Notes: generated from the letters alone by a model not told the origin. DNA of 48,593 nucleotides from Mesobacillus subterraneus (GCF_000934845.1 NZ_JXIQ01000111.1:1-48593), one strand, 5' to 3'; counted from the stretch's first letter, positions 8,630-18,000 are shown. Translations and numbers: made by a program.

Positions 8630-8776
8630 CTACTCATTCTCAACCTCTTCAATATGATCACGTTCTGCCTCTTCAGCGGCAATTCTAAGTTCCTGGAAAA
8701 ATAATTGATCATTGCATACCATGCTGTGCTGCTGGTCCTGCTCCGATGCATCGTCTTTGTTTTGCTCTTTTTTCAC
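8630..8776 (-). CDS. Small acidic protein of unknown function
   Basis: 48 residues from a GTG start. The case for a real gene is the Shine-Dalgarno GAGGAGGTTGATC placed about 8 nt before the GTG. The product is hydrophilic (many Gln, Asp, Glu), carries one Cys in HSMVCNDQ, and ends in the acidic helix EEAERDHIEEVENE. No relative recognised. It converges with the membrane protein at 8331-8573. Confidence 0.55.
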   Translation of the reverse strand: MKKEQNKDDASEQDQQHSMVCNDQLFFQELRIAAEEAERDHIEEVENE

Positions 8777-8966
8777 TCGGATCAACCTCCTCATTGGATT
8801 TTTCCCTTTTCTGATAAAAATCATGCAAACACAACTCCATTTTTCTCATCATTAATATTCCAATTCCAACAATCTTTTAAAAAAACAACAAAAAATTGGT
8901 TAGGAATGCTTACTAAAAGGGTAGGAAAAAAAAGAGTGATTTATATACAGAAAGGAAGATGAAGCT

Positions 8967-11924
8967 TTGTCTGGCAAAATGAACGTAACAATCAACGGAG
9001 CCGAAGTGATGGCTGATGGAAATCAAACAATTCTTCAATACCTTTCAGACAGCTCGATTGAGGTACCAAGTGTGTGCTTTCATCCAAGTCTTGGACCGAT
9101 CGAGACATGCGATACCTGTATTGTAGAAGTAAATGGACAATTGGTTAGATCATGCTCAACCGTTCTAAAAGATGGGGATGTCATTGACACAGTTGCGCCT
9201 GACGTCAAGCAGGCACAAACGATCGCAATGGATAACATCCTTCATAACCATGAACTGTACTGTACAGTCTGTGATTACAATAATGGGACTTGTGAGGTAC
9301 ATAACACAGTTAAAGAAATGAAAATCAACCATCAGAGTATTCCATTTGATCAGAAACCATATGAAAAGGATGAATCCAACCCTTTCTATCGTTATGATCC
9401 GGATCAATGTATTTTATGCGGAAGATGTGTCGAAGCATGCCAGGATGTCCAGGTAACGGAAACCTTGAGAATTGACTGGGACAGTGATCGTCCGAGAGTT
9501 ATTTGGGACAATGGTGTTCCGATCAATGAATCATCCTGTGTATCTTGCGGACATTGTTCAACAGTTTGTCCTTGTAATGCGATGATGGAAAAAGGAATGG
9601 AAGGCGAAGCTGGTTTCTTGACAGGAATTGCAAAAGAAACTCTACGTCCGATGATTGAGATTACCAAAGGAGTAGAAACGGGATATGGTTCAATTTTAAC
9701 TATTTCCGATATAGAATCGGAGATGAGGGACTCAAGAATTAAGAAAACCAAGACTGTTTGCACCTACTGTGGTGTTGGTTGCAGTTTCGACGTATGGACG
9801 AAAGGACGGCACATCCTGAAGGTGGAACCACCCGCAGAAGCACCTGCAAATGGCATTTCAACTTGTATAAAAGGGAAGTTTGGCTGGGATTATGTCAATA
9901 GCGAGGAACGTTTGACGAAGCCGCTTATTCGGGAAGGTGACAGTTTTCGGGAGGCTGAATGGGAGGAAGCATTGGAACTGATGGCGAAGAAATTCACTGA
10001 AATCAAAAAGGAATATGGTCCTGATTCCCTAGGCTTCATTAGTTCATCCAAATGCACAAACGAAGAGTCTTATTTAATGCAAAAGCTTGCCAGATCGGTA
10101 ATCGGTACAAATAATATCGACAATTGCTCCAGATACTGTCAGACGCCTGCTACAGTAGGGTTGTTCAGAACAGTTGGGTATGGAGGGGATGCAGGATCAT
10201 TCGAAGATATCGCAATGGCTGATTTGGTTATCATCATCGGATCGAATACAGCTGAAGCACATCCGGTCCTAGCTACAAGGGTAAAACGTGCTCAAAAATT
10301 AAATGGGCAAAAAGTGATTGTAGCAGATCTTCGTGAGCATGAAATGGCAAGCCGTGCGGATCTGTTCGTTAGACCAAAAGCAGGGAGCGACTTAGTTTGG
10401 ATCTCGGCGGTAACGAAATATATTATTGATCAAGGCTGGGCTGATAAAGAGTTTTTGGAAAATAAAGTAAAGGGTCTTGGTGAGTACGTTGACAGCCTAG
10501 GTGGTTTTACCCTTGATTATGCCGAAAAAACTTCCGGACTATCAAAAGATACACTCATTGAAATCGCTAAAAACATTCATGATGCCAAAAGGGTATGTGC
10601 ACTATGGGCAATGGGAGTTACACAGCATCTTGGTGGAAGTGATACTAGTACTGCAATTTCCAACTTATTGTTGATCACAGGAAACTATGGTCGCCCCGGC
10701 ACTGGTGCGTACCCACTTCGAGGGCACAATAATGTACAGGGTGCAGGCGATTTTGGCAGTTCACCAGATTCATTGCCAGGGTATCAAAAGGTATATGATG
10801 ATGCAGTGCGGCAAAAATTCGAACAGTCATGGGGCACAGTGCTACCAGCAAAGCCAGGCTTTAACAATCATGAAATGGTAGAAGGCATGCATGATGGTTC
10901 GCTCAAAGCGCTTTATGTTAAAGGGGAAGAGATGGGACTTGTCGACTCCAACATTAATCATGTCCAGGCAGGCTATGAAAAGCTAGATTTCTTTGTTGTC
11001 CAGGATGTTTTTTTCACAAAGACAGCACAATTCGCTGATGTAGTGCTGCCGGCAAGCCCTAGTTTTGAAAAAGAAGGCACCTTCACGAATACGGAGCGCA
11101 GAATTCAGCGCTTGTACCAGGTGTTTGAGCCAGCAGGTGAGTCAAAACCAGATTGGCAGATTTTGATGGAAGTGGCAAACCGCCTCGGTGCAGGGTGGAC
11201 GTATGAACACCCAAGTGAAATTATGGCAGAAGCAGCAAGCCTAATGCCGATCTACGCTGGTGTCAGTTATGAACGTATGGAAGGATACAACAGCCTTCAA
11301 TGGCCGGTACAACCGGATGGTACTGACAGTCCCGTTCTTTATTTGGATGGATTTCCGTTTCCTGATGGAAAGGCAAGGCTATACCCAGTAAAATGGTCCA
11401 TTCCTATTCAGTTTGGTGAACAATATGACATTCATGTCAATAATGGCCGTTTGTTGGAGCATTTCCATGAAGGAAATCTTACTTATAAATCAAAAGGAAT
11501 TTCTTCAAAAACACCAGAAACATTCCTTGAAGTCTCACCTGAGCTTGCCGAAGAAAGAGGCTTGAAAGATGGAACTTTAGTCAGATTAACCTCTCCCTAT
11601 GGAAATGCCAAAGTTAGATGTGTGGTAACAGACAGAGTTAAGGGAAAGGAAGTCTATCTGCCAATGAACGATCAGGGCGATGCGGCAATCAATCTCCTAA
11701 CAAGCAGCTTTGCAGATAAGGACACAGACACACCTGCTTATAAGGAAACGAAAGCGAAAATGGAAATTCTTCAATATGAAGGCGTCAATCCATTGCCAAG
11801 GACCAACTTCAGGTACGGAAATCCACAGCCGCAAATCGGTGTCCAAGTCCAGAAAAAGTGGGCTCGTCCAGATTATATTTTCCCTGGGGATCTTGTGAAA
11901 AAGGAGAGGGCACAGCATGGCTAA
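8967..11924 (+). CDS. Formate dehydrogenase alpha subunit, cysteine form, with N-terminal ferredoxin domains
   Basis: A 985-residue YrhE/YjgC-type formate dehydrogenase. In order: a [2Fe-2S] ferredoxin domain ([15 protein letters not shown], then C), a His-Cys3 segment ([17 protein letters not shown]), two [4Fe-4S] motifs ([11 protein letters not shown] and [11 protein letters not shown]), the molybdopterin [4Fe-4S] site (CTYCGVGC with STCIKGK) and the bis-MGD domains. The catalytic position is Cys391 in [13 protein letters not shown], where the first gene in the window has Sec137. The TTG at 8967 is used because AAAGGAAG lies 8 nt before it; ATG 8979 is too far. The stop overlaps the next start by 8 nt. 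Predicted cytoplasmic; the electron acceptor is not shown by the sequence. Confidence 0.93.
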   Translation: MSGKMNVTINGAEVMADGNQTILQYLSDSSIEVPSVCFHPSLGPIETCDTCIVEVNGQLVRSCSTVLKDGDVIDTVAPDVKQAQTIAMDNILHNHELYCTVCDYNNGTCEVHNTVKEMKINHQSIPFDQKPYEKDESNPFYRYDPDQCILCGRCVEACQDVQVTETLRIDWDSDRPRVIWDNGVPINESSCVSCGHCSTVCPCNAMMEKGMEGEAGFLTGIAKETLRPMIEITKGVETGYGSILTISDIESEMRDSRIKKTKTVCTYCGVGCSFDVWTKGRHILKVEPPAEAPANGISTCIKGKFGWDYVNSEERLTKPLIREGDSFREAEWEEALELMAKKFTEIKKEYGPDSLGFISSSKCTNEESYLMQKLARSVIGTNNIDNCSRYCQTPATVGLFRTVGYGGDAGSFEDIAMADLVIIIGSNTAEAHPVLATRVKRAQKLNGQKVIVADLREHEMASRADLFVRPKAGSDLVWISAVTKYIIDQGWADKEFLENKVKGLGEYVDSLGGFTLDYAEKTSGLSKDTLIEIAKNIHDAKRVCALWAMGVTQHLGGSDTSTAISNLLLITGNYGRPGTGAYPLRGHNNVQGAGDFGSSPDSLPGYQKVYDDAVRQKFEQSWGTVLPAKPGFNNHEMVEGMHDGSLKALYVKGEEMGLVDSNINHVQAGYEKLDFFVVQDVFFTKTAQFADVVLPASPSFEKEGTFTNTERRIQRLYQVFEPAGESKPDWQILMEVANRLGAGWTYEHPSEIMAEAASLMPIYAGVSYERMEGYNSLQWPVQPDGTDSPVLYLDGFPFPDGKARLYPVKWSIPIQFGEQYDIHVNNGRLLEHFHEGNLTYKSKGISSKTPETFLEVSPELAEERGLKDGTLVRLTSPYGNAKVRCVVTDRVKGKEVYLPMNDQGDAAINLLTSSFADKDTDTPAYKETKAKMEILQYEGVNPLPRTNFRYGNPQPQIGVQVQKKWARPDYIFPGDLVKKERAQHG

Positions 11925-12471
11925 AGCAATCACAACTATTAACCGGATCGAGTTGACAGCGGAACAGAAAAGAAAGTTAGATCTGGAAGAAATCGAGACG
12001 GCATTAATTGATAACAAAGAATCCATATTACAATCACTAGACATCATCAAGCATATGAAGGAGCGCGGCGTTCTGTCGCTTCTTGATGGATTGTTCAGCG
12101 AAGGGGATAAAGTCCTTAATGTTCTAGTTAAAGCAGCGGATAATGCTGAAGCTACCAATACCTTAAAAAACTTATTGCTGATGGTAGGTGTTCTCGGAAC
12201 CATCAATGTCCAGCAGCTTGAGCCGCTATTGTTGAAATTGAATTCCGGGGTTGCCAGAGTGGCAGAATACAGGGATAGTGATGATGACAAGCTTGGTTAC
12301 TTCGACATCGTCCGTTCATTGAAGGATCCGGAAATCAATCGCGCTCTGTCTCTGCTTTTTGAATTCCTCAAAGGCATGGGGGAAAAAACGGAAGGGCTGG
12401 AAAGGACGACCCAGCTTCCGGAAAATCAGGATCTTCATCAGAGCAAGGATGGCAGGCTGGAGAATCGGTAA
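11917..12471 (+). CDS. DUF1641 protein associated with formate dehydrogenase (YrhD/YjgD-like)
   Basis: 184 residues. Overlaps the upstream formate dehydrogenase by 8 nt, so the two are translationally coupled. The segment [40 protein letters not shown] is the DUF1641 core; the same pairing with a formate dehydrogenase is seen in B. subtilis (yrhE-yrhD, yjgC-yjgD). Mostly helical, no cofactor motif. A role as accessory or small subunit is likely but unproven. A terminator follows, so fdhD is a separate unit unless there is read-through. Confidence 0.85.
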   Translation: MAKAITTINRIELTAEQKRKLDLEEIETALIDNKESILQSLDIIKHMKERGVLSLLDGLFSEGDKVLNVLVKAADNAEATNTLKNLLLMVGVLGTINVQQLEPLLLKLNSGVARVAEYRDSDDDKLGYFDIVRSLKDPEINRALSLLFEFLKGMGEKTEGLERTTQLPENQDLHQSKDGRLENR

Positions 12472-12481
12472 AAAAGATAAT

Positions 12482-12528
12482 GCAGGGGGCATCCTGATCT
12501 CATTTGAAATCAGTGCTCCCTGCTTTTT
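12482..12528 (+). terminator. Terminator after the formate dehydrogenase/DUF1641 pair
   Basis: GCAGGG...CCCTGC, GCA...TGC and CTGAT...ATCAG form a long, slightly interrupted stem ending in five T. Confidence 0.8.
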
Positions 12529-12601
12529 CAAGTTTGAAAATTTTTTAATGGGATAAAAGTAAAGGACGATAAGGTAAACTCAAATAGAGAGGATGGTTGT
12601 T

Positions 12602-13423
12602 GTGAAACCAGTCGAAGTGAAAAGGGAAATCCTTCGTTTCGGGAATGGCCAAGCCGAAAGACTGGAAGACAGCATTGTTACAGAATTCACTATCACTGTG
12701 AAAGTGAATGGAGAAGAACTCGTGACAATGGTCTGCACGCCAGATTATATCGAAGAAATGGTCATAGGGTATCTCGCTTCGGAAGGAATCATCAAAAAAT
12801 ATACCGATATAGAAGATTTATGGATTCAGGAAAAAGAGGGATTTGTTCATGTAAAAACTTCTCGATCCAATTCTATTTATAAGGATCTACAGGGGAAACG
12901 TTATTTAACATCATGCTGTGGAGCAAGCAGATCTGGATTTGTATTTGCGACAGATGCTATGATAGCAAAAAAACTTCACGGGGTAAGGACGGAGCTCGAA
13001 GTTGAGGATTGCTTCAGGCTTATGGAGGAAATGCAAGAATCCGCGGAACTTTTTCAAAATACAGGAGGAGTCCATAACGCGTCTCTTTGCAGTCTGTTTG
13101 GCCCAGTCGTGTCACGAATGGATATAGGACGCCACAATGCACTCGATAAAATTTTTGGGCATTGCCTGAAGAATGATATTTCGATTCAGGATAAAGTGAT
13201 TGTTTTCAGCGGCCGGATTTCCTCTGAGATTCTGTTGAAAGTTGCCAAGATCGGTTGCCCGATCGTATTATCGAAGTCCGCTCCAACCGAGCTTGCCCTT
13301 AAGCTAGCCGATGAACTAGGAATAACAACAATAGGTTTTATCAGAAATGGTTCACTGAATGTTTATACCCATCCAGAACGCATTGTAGAAGCAAACAATA
13401 ATGTCATAGAAAGTCAGGTATAA
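12602..13423 (+). CDS. fdhD: FdhD, formate dehydrogenase accessory sulfurtransferase
   Basis: 273 residues. FdhD passes sulfur from a cysteine desulfurase to the bis-MGD cofactor, which formate dehydrogenases need for activity. Key features: the CC pair Cys105-Cys106 in LTSCCGAS, the core TGGVHNASLC, the DIGRHNALDKIFG motif and the C-terminal GCPIVLSKSAPTELALKLA motif. GTG 12602 is chosen because GAGAGGA is 8 nt upstream; ATG 12593 would sit on the ribosome-binding site. It could serve both formate dehydrogenases in the window. Confidence 0.93.
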   Translation: MKPVEVKREILRFGNGQAERLEDSIVTEFTITVKVNGEELVTMVCTPDYIEEMVIGYLASEGIIKKYTDIEDLWIQEKEGFVHVKTSRSNSIYKDLQGKRYLTSCCGASRSGFVFATDAMIAKKLHGVRTELEVEDCFRLMEEMQESAELFQNTGGVHNASLCSLFGPVVSRMDIGRHNALDKIFGHCLKNDISIQDKVIVFSGRISSEILLKVAKIGCPIVLSKSAPTELALKLADELGITTIGFIRNGSLNVYTHPERIVEANNNVIESQV

Positions 13424-13443
13424 ACCCCTGGCTTTTCTTTTTT
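13411..13443 (+). terminator. Terminator of fdhD
   Basis: An 8-bp stem (AAGTCAGG with CCTGGCTT, one G-T pair) overlaps the stop codon and is followed by TTCTTTTTT. Confidence 0.65.
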
Positions 13444-13508
13444 CCTTCCATCCTTGAGATGGTATAAGGGATGTGAAAGTATGGGAAAATGGAGGGGAGA
13501 GCGGAAGG

Positions 13509-13700
13509 GTGATAGAATGGGTGAAAAAAGAGATGTTCGAACGTGCAGGCTTCTCCACTGTTTATGATCAACATGGCTACAAAATGTGGATCAGCGCGCT
13601 TGAAGACAGCATCGATGCCGAACTGTTAGATCACGTTGCAGATGCATATTCATTTGAGAATGCCGATACGATGTACTATGATTTTCTGTTCCAATTATGA
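13509..13700 (+). CDS. Small hypothetical protein
   Basis: 63 residues from GTG 13509, preceded by GGAGGGGAG at a usual distance; GTG 13473 and GTG 13521 in the same frame are alternatives. The product (FERAGFSTVYDQHGYKMW, then LEDSIDAELLDHVADAY) has no motif I know, but its composition and strong ribosome-binding site favour a real gene. It lies 52 nt upstream of mug and may be co-transcribed with it. Confidence 0.5.
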   Translation: MIEWVKKEMFERAGFSTVYDQHGYKMWISALEDSIDAELLDHVADAYSFENADTMYYDFLFQL

Positions 13701-13752
13701 ATTTTTAGACCTTGTTGTACAGGGAGATATAGAGAGAAAGAGGGGAGAGCTT

Positions 13753-14271
13753 ATGCAGCCAATATCAGACCATTTAAAGAAAAATCTAGATATTGTCTTT
13801 GTCGGTTTCAATCCAAGCATCCGCTCATCCGAAACAGGGCATCATTACGCCAATCCAAATAACAGGTTTTGGAAGATTCTTTTTGAAGCCGGAATTACCC
13901 CTATCAAATATGATTCCTCAGAGGATTTCAAGCTTTTGGAACTAGGATTCGGCATGACAAATATCGTGGCGAGACCGACCAAGGCAGCAGATGAAATTAC
14001 GAAAGACGAATACCAGGAGGGAAAGCTGGCACTCCGACAGAAAATCGAGGAATACCGTCCAAAAATTGTCTGCTTTGTTGGGAAAGGAGTTTATCAGCAA
14101 TACAGCGGAAAGAAAGATTTACCATGGGGAAAGCAGAACGAATCTGTTGTTGCAGGAACAATCGATTTCGTCGCCCCATCCTCAAGTGGCCTTGTCAGAA
14201 TGAAGCTAGATGAAATAGTCGCTATTTATAAACAATTGCCAGATTGGATTGAACAATTAAAAACAGATTAG
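13753..14271 (+). CDS. mug: Mismatch-specific uracil/thymine DNA glycosylase (Mug/TDG family)
   Basis: 172 residues. Removes uracil or related bases from G-mismatches in double-stranded DNA. The active-site motif is GFNPSIRSSETGHHYANPNNRFWKIL, with GFNPS in the place of GINPG and the water-coordinating Asn. The second motif is APSSSGLVRM, close to the NPSGLSR intercalation loop of E. coli Mug. GGGGAGAG precedes ATG 13753. Confidence 0.88.
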   Translation: MQPISDHLKKNLDIVFVGFNPSIRSSETGHHYANPNNRFWKILFEAGITPIKYDSSEDFKLLELGFGMTNIVARPTKAADEITKDEYQEGKLALRQKIEEYRPKIVCFVGKGVYQQYSGKKDLPWGKQNESVVAGTIDFVAPSSSGLVRMKLDEIVAIYKQLPDWIEQLKTD

Positions 14272-14300
14272 CGAGCAAAATATTGAAAAAGAGAAAAAGA

Positions 14301-14327
14301 GGTCACCAATAAGCGTGATTGGTGACC
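14301..14327. repeat. CACCAAT/ATTGGTG palindromic hairpin after mug
   Basis: GGTCACCAAT and ATTGGTGACC pair perfectly around the 7-nt loop AAGCGTG. No T-run follows, so a simple terminator is unlikely. Stem and loop resemble the three units at 27942-28067, suggesting one dispersed repeat family. Confidence 0.6.
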
Positions 14328-14445
14328 AACAAGAATTTTCTAAATAATAAAGACTGAGGAATAACAAAACTGTCAAACAAGAGGCTGTAAGATATGGCTG
14401 ATAAATTTTATATTTGCTATCTATTTTGATTTTCACTATATCAAA

Positions 14446-14580
14446 AATAAAAACCTTACTGTGGCAAGGCTTCACAGATTATTGCGGTGAACCTGCAAAG
14501 CAGGGCCTCTGCCTTCCGTACAGTGGTTAAGTGTCCCGCAACAAGCTAATGTCCGGCAGAGGCAGTTATATTTTAACACA
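14446..14580. ncRNA. Candidate structured RNA, unidentified
   Basis: In a 406-bp gap between mug and ppiB there is a compact run of stems: GCCTCTGCC (14507-14515 region) with GGCAGAGGC (near 14563) enclosing about 45 nt, CCTGC-AAA-GCAGG, and GGCTTCAC with GTGAACC. Read on the minus strand the block ends with CCTT/AAGG followed by TTTTTATTTTT, a weak terminator. Read on the plus strand TTGCTA-17-TATATC lies just before it as a possible promoter. Strand is therefore uncertain. I could not match it to 6S, SRP, tmRNA, RoxS or a riboswitch, and it is not tRNA-Sec. Confidence 0.4.
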
Positions 14581-14677
14581 TACTTTATAAAAAAATACAA
14601 TTTCAAGGTGGATACTTTTATTTTCAAAAGGAATAATGGTATGATAACAATGATTTTACCTTAAGGAGATGATTTTC

Positions 14678-15115
14678 ATGGCTAAAAAAGGATACATAGA
14701 AATGCAAAATGGTGAAAAAATTGAATTTGAACTTTATCCAAACGAAGCTCCTGGAACAGTTGCGAACTTTGAAAAGCTTGCGAACGAAGGCTTTTATAAT
14801 GGATTAACGTTCCACCGCGTTATTCCTGGTTTTGTAAGCCAGGGGGGATGTCCTCAGGGAACAGGTACTGGCGGACCAGGATATACCATCAAATGTGAAA
14901 CAGAAGGCAACCCGCACAAGCATGTACCGGGTTCACTTTCTATGGCGCATGCAGGTAAAGATACAGGAGGAAGCCAGTTCTTCATCGTTCATGAATCTCA
15001 GCCGCATTTAAACGGTGTTCACACTGTTTTTGGAAAAGTTACTTCCAATTTGGAAGCAGCAAAAACGATGAGCAATGGGGATGTAATGGAAAAGGTCGTC
15101 GTAACAGAAGAATAG
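14678..15115 (+). CDS. ppiB: Cyclophilin-type peptidyl-prolyl cis-trans isomerase
   Basis: 145 residues, the usual length of Bacillus PpiB. Catalyses cis-trans isomerisation of Xaa-Pro bonds during folding in the cytoplasm; no signal peptide. The cyclophilin core is complete: [25 protein letters not shown] contains the catalytic Arg and Phe, then [19 protein letters not shown] and [23 protein letters not shown] lies at the right distance for ATG 14678 rather than ATG 14669. Confidence 0.95.
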   Translation: MAKKGYIEMQNGEKIEFELYPNEAPGTVANFEKLANEGFYNGLTFHRVIPGFVSQGGCPQGTGTGGPGYTIKCETEGNPHKHVPGSLSMAHAGKDTGGSQFFIVHESQPHLNGVHTVFGKVTSNLEAAKTMSNGDVMEKVVVTEE

Positions 15116-15122
15116 TCAATGT

Positions 15123-15149
15123 AAAAAAGAGCTTTAAAGCTCTTTTTTT
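15123..15149 (+). terminator. Terminator of ppiB
   Basis: AAAAAAGAGCTTT and AAAGCTCTTTTTT form a self-complementary block with seven T at its end. Confidence 0.88.
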
Positions 15150-15223
15150 AATCATTGAACCGAACGTATGATCCTGTTAAAATGGAATTGAGATATGGCT
15201 TGTCAAGCTAATAATAAATAAAT

Positions 15224-15274
15224 TTGACTATACTATCTAATTTATTATAAATTAGATTATGAGATCTAATTTAT
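15224..15274 (+). promoter_or_regulatory. Promoter with three ATCTAATTTAT half-sites upstream of the SatD-like gene
   Basis: The 11-mer ATCTAATTTAT occurs at 15235-15245, inverted at 15247-15257, and again direct and exact at 15264-15274. The first two form a 23-bp palindrome with a single central base; the second and third form another inverted pair. TTGACT (15224-15229), 16 bp, then TATAAA gives a promoter whose -10 box lies in the palindrome. Repressor binding here would block it. The SatD-like product has a C-terminal helix-turn-helix and is the obvious candidate (inference). Confidence 0.7.
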
Positions 15275-15292
15275 TAGCAGGGTGGAATGACA

Positions 15293-16024
15293 ATGCGACC
15301 GGCTTCAGTTTTTATAATGGATGTATCGAATTCTTCCTCAGTGAAGAATGGAGAAACATTGAGCAATTATATAGGTCAGCTTGAATCGACGGTGAAAAAA
15401 TGGTACGTAAATTCCGGAAGTATTCAGGTTCATCACCGGGCCGGAGATGAATTGATTTTTTTGGCCGAAGGATATTCAACTGCTTTTATTACTGCTTTTT
15501 ACATCAGCCGAATATGGAAGTTTCAACAGAATGCACCATATTTCGGATTGTCGTTTGGCAACATTGAGAAAAGCATAGAAGCTATTGAGATTGAAAAATG
15601 GATTCATCCGATCGTTAAACAGGCAAGAATCGCAAACGAGCATCTAAAAAAGCAAAAAGACAGAGAATCTTTTTTTTTCCTGACTGATGGTTGTCAACAA
15701 GAGCATCAGATTTTGATGAATGGCATGCTTAGCCTTCAAAATGTATTAATCACCCATCAAACAGATATACAGAGATTGGTTTGTTCCCTGTACCTTATTT
15801 ATGGCAAGCAGAAGGCAGTCGCCGATATTCTTGGGCGGTCTGCTCCTACTGTTTACAGTCATTTTAAAAAGGGTCACAGTGAACAGGTTCTGAAAAGTTT
15901 TCAGGACATTCTCAGTGTATTGGAATCTCTTCAAAGGAGAAATTATGCTGACTCAGAGAACAGTGTCGAAGTTAAAATAAAAGATGACATTAAAAGCCAG
16001 TTGCGGGAAGTTTTCAGCCTCTAG
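15293..16024 (+). CDS. SatD-family protein with C-terminal helix-turn-helix
   Basis: 243 residues of the SatD family, named after the S. mutans secretion and acid tolerance locus. The N-terminal part (ASVFIMDVSNSSSV, IQVHHRAGDELIFL, APYFGLSFGNIE) looks like a nucleotide-cyclase-like fold without obvious catalytic residues. The C-terminal part, LVCSLYLIYGKQKAVADILGRSAPTVYSHFKK, reads as a helix-turn-helix. ATG 15293 is preferred because GGTGG lies 7 nt upstream; ATG 15287 is too close. The DUF3307 gene follows after 21 nt, so the two form a pair. Probably autoregulated through the palindromes upstream. Confidence 0.75.
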   Translation: MRPASVFIMDVSNSSSVKNGETLSNYIGQLESTVKKWYVNSGSIQVHHRAGDELIFLAEGYSTAFITAFYISRIWKFQQNAPYFGLSFGNIEKSIEAIEIEKWIHPIVKQARIANEHLKKQKDRESFFFLTDGCQQEHQILMNGMLSLQNVLITHQTDIQRLVCSLYLIYGKQKAVADILGRSAPTVYSHFKKGHSEQVLKSFQDILSVLESLQRRNYADSENSVEVKIKDDIKSQLREVFSL

Positions 16025-16045
16025 GTTTTGGAGAAAGGAGAAGGC

Positions 16046-16915
16046 ATGCTTTTATTAAGTCTTATTGTTGCTCATTTACTAGCTGACTTTTACCTGCAGA
16101 CGGATCGAATGGTGGAGGACAAGCTCGGGAGTTTGAAAAAGCATTTATTACATCATTTTATCGTCAATACAATTGTCCTAGTTGGAGGATGGTTCCTTTT
16201 TAACAAGCAAACGGATCCGATGATGGCCGTCGTTTTACCGATAATATTTATTACTTCTTCTCATTTGATCATAGACTTGTTCAAAATTAAGCTGATTGAT
16301 CAATATACAGCAAGTTATAACTTTAATAGTCTTTGGTTTTTTGTTCTCGATCAGCTTCTTCATGGGACAATGCTGCTGGCTGCACTGCAATTGTTTTATA
16401 GGGTTCCCATGGTTTCAAGTATACAAAGGTTTTTAGAGCTTCTTTTTACAGAAGGCCGGCAACTGGATGCTGCTACAGTGCTACTGGTTATTTTTATCAT
16501 TTTGATCTTGGGTACAACGGTCAGTGGGCATATCGTCAGGATCCTGCTTGGCTCTCTTCCTGGGCAACTATTGACCTTTGAAGGGAAATATAGCTTTAAA
16601 AATGAATGGAAGGAGCCTTTAACCCCCCGGAATAAAGGAGAAAGTGGACTTTCCGAACAATACAGCTACATGATCTTCAATAAGCATGATATGTCCCGAG
16701 GGAAACTAATTGGCTATATTGAACGGCTGCTGGTCATTCTTCTGACTTATTATAGTTCTTACCCGGCAATTGCCTTCATTGTCACTGCTAAGTCGATTGC
16801 GCGTTTCAAGCAGATGGATGACCGGGACTGGGCTGAATATTTCTTGCTCGGAACATTGACTTCCATGTTTCTGGGCATCCTGTTCGGTATCCTTCTAAGG
16901 GAATTACTCAACTAA
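16046..16915 (+). CDS. DUF3307 integral membrane protein
   Basis: 289 residues. The N-terminal LLLSLIVAHLLADFYLQTDRMVEDKLGSLKKHLLHH is the DUF3307 signature, with conserved His and Asp residues in and next to the first membrane helix. Five or more further hydrophobic segments follow. Function unknown; DUF3307 proteins repeatedly pair with SatD-like regulators, as here. AAAGGAG lies just before ATG 16046; an in-frame TTG at 16028 has no site. Convergent with the EamA gene, with no clear terminator in the 54-bp gap. Confidence 0.82.
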   Translation: MLLLSLIVAHLLADFYLQTDRMVEDKLGSLKKHLLHHFIVNTIVLVGGWFLFNKQTDPMMAVVLPIIFITSSHLIIDLFKIKLIDQYTASYNFNSLWFFVLDQLLHGTMLLAALQLFYRVPMVSSIQRFLELLFTEGRQLDAATVLLVIFIILILGTTVSGHIVRILLGSLPGQLLTFEGKYSFKNEWKEPLTPRNKGESGLSEQYSYMIFNKHDMSRGKLIGYIERLLVILLTYYSSYPAIAFIVTAKSIARFKQMDDRDWAEYFLLGTLTSMFLGILFGILLRELLN

Positions 16916-16969
16916 CTGAGCAAAGGAAGATTACTGCTGATTAACTAGACAGGAGGAGAGACCGAACAG

Positions 16970-17863
16970 CTACCCTTTGATCTCTAATAAGGACTTCGGC
17001 AGTTCCTTCCTTTTAGGGAGGTAAGTAAGGGAAACTCCGAGTAATGTGGTCATACCTCCCGCAATGGTCAAAAAGCTTGGGATTTCTCCCAACCACACCC
17101 AGGCTACCAGAAAAGAAGCGGCAGGTGTAAGATACAATGAACTGGCTGCTTCAGACGCGCCGGATTTGGCCATTATATAGGCTAGAGCGAAGTAGGCTAT
17201 TACTGTAGGGAAAACCCCTAGATAGACAGCGCTTACTGTAGACCCTAAAGGTGCCGAAGCGATTTGTGTTAAAGTTCCGGGAGCAAAGAAACTCATTAAG
17301 AAGGCAGCCGTCCAGATCGTATACGCAGTAAAAGGAAGGGGACCGTATTTTTTCAGATATTTTTTTTGGAATACAAAGTAGAGTGATTCTGACAAGGAAG
17401 CAATCAAGATGAAAACGACTCCCATTCCTAGTTCGAACCCGCCACCAGATTCAGTGGATATAAGAAAGATTCCTACCATACTGATGGCAGCGCCGGTCCA
17501 GTACATTCTTCCAACACGCTCCTGAAAGAAGATCCTCCCTAACAATCCTATGAAAACAGGCGATGTAGATACAAGCAAACTAGCTGCACCAGCGTTGACC
17601 GTTTGTTCCCCGAAATTCAGGGCTGTTTGATAAACTGCAAATCCCAGAAATCCAAACAGGAAGATGACGGGTAAATCCTTCATTTCCGGCAGCTTCATTT
17701 TGGTGATAGCAGCATAAAAAGCTAGTGTAAGAGAGCCTACTAGGAGCCGAAGGAAGCTCAGTTGCTCAGGAGAATATCCTTCAAGCCCATGTTTTATACC
17801 GGCGAATGCCGAACCCCATAATAAGATGACGAGCAAGTGCGCTATTGTCAGTCTAATATTCAT
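16970..17863 (-). CDS. EamA-family (DMT superfamily) transporter
   Basis: 297 residues with ten hydrophobic segments arranged as two EamA repeats, each of five helices (GSAFAGIKHGLEGYSPEQLSF in the first; the second begins near FILIASLSESLYFVFQKKY). Drug/metabolite transporters of this type usually export amino acids or other small metabolites; the substrate cannot be read from sequence. ATG 17863 is used with GGGGTG about 7 nt before it; GTG 17872 would add three residues. Divergent from a MocR-type regulator 137 bp away, which probably controls it. Confidence 0.88.
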   Translation of the reverse strand: MNIRLTIAHLLVILLWGSAFAGIKHGLEGYSPEQLSFLRLLVGSLTLAFYAAITKMKLPEMKDLPVIFLFGFLGFAVYQTALNFGEQTVNAGAASLLVSTSPVFIGLLGRIFFQERVGRMYWTGAAISMVGIFLISTESGGGFELGMGVVFILIASLSESLYFVFQKKYLKKYGPLPFTAYTIWTAAFLMSFFAPGTLTQIASAPLGSTVSAVYLGVFPTVIAYFALAYIMAKSGASEAASSLYLTPAASFLVAWVWLGEIPSFLTIAGGMTTLLGVSLTYLPKRKELPKSLLEIKG

Positions 17864-17923
17864 GTCATTCACCCCTAAAAAACCCTACCAACTTAATCTT
17901 CATTTCTCTTATGTCTTCCCAAT

Positions 17924-17948
17924 ATACATTGTGCTTGGTAAAATGTAT
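17924..17948. promoter_or_regulatory. Inverted repeat between EamA and MocR genes (candidate operator)
   Basis: ATACATT (17924-17930) and AATGTAT (17942-17948) are separated by 11 bp, in the middle of the divergent gap. This is the expected place for a MocR regulator to bind. Pattern evidence only. Confidence 0.4.
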
Positions 17949-18000
17949 CCATCCAATAGGAGTTTTATAAAACCAACCAATTTTGGAAGGAAGCCTGCCA

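Noticed and set aside
13698-13700. TGA ending the 13509-13700 gene considered as another Sec codon
   Set aside because: The downstream frame gives no conserved-looking protein and ends soon; no SECIS-like hairpin follows.
14446-14580. Idea that the structured block is a degenerate SRP RNA (GCGGTG and CTGCAA stretches are reminiscent)
   Set aside because: The invariant GGTCAGG-CCGGAAGG-AAGCA domain is missing.
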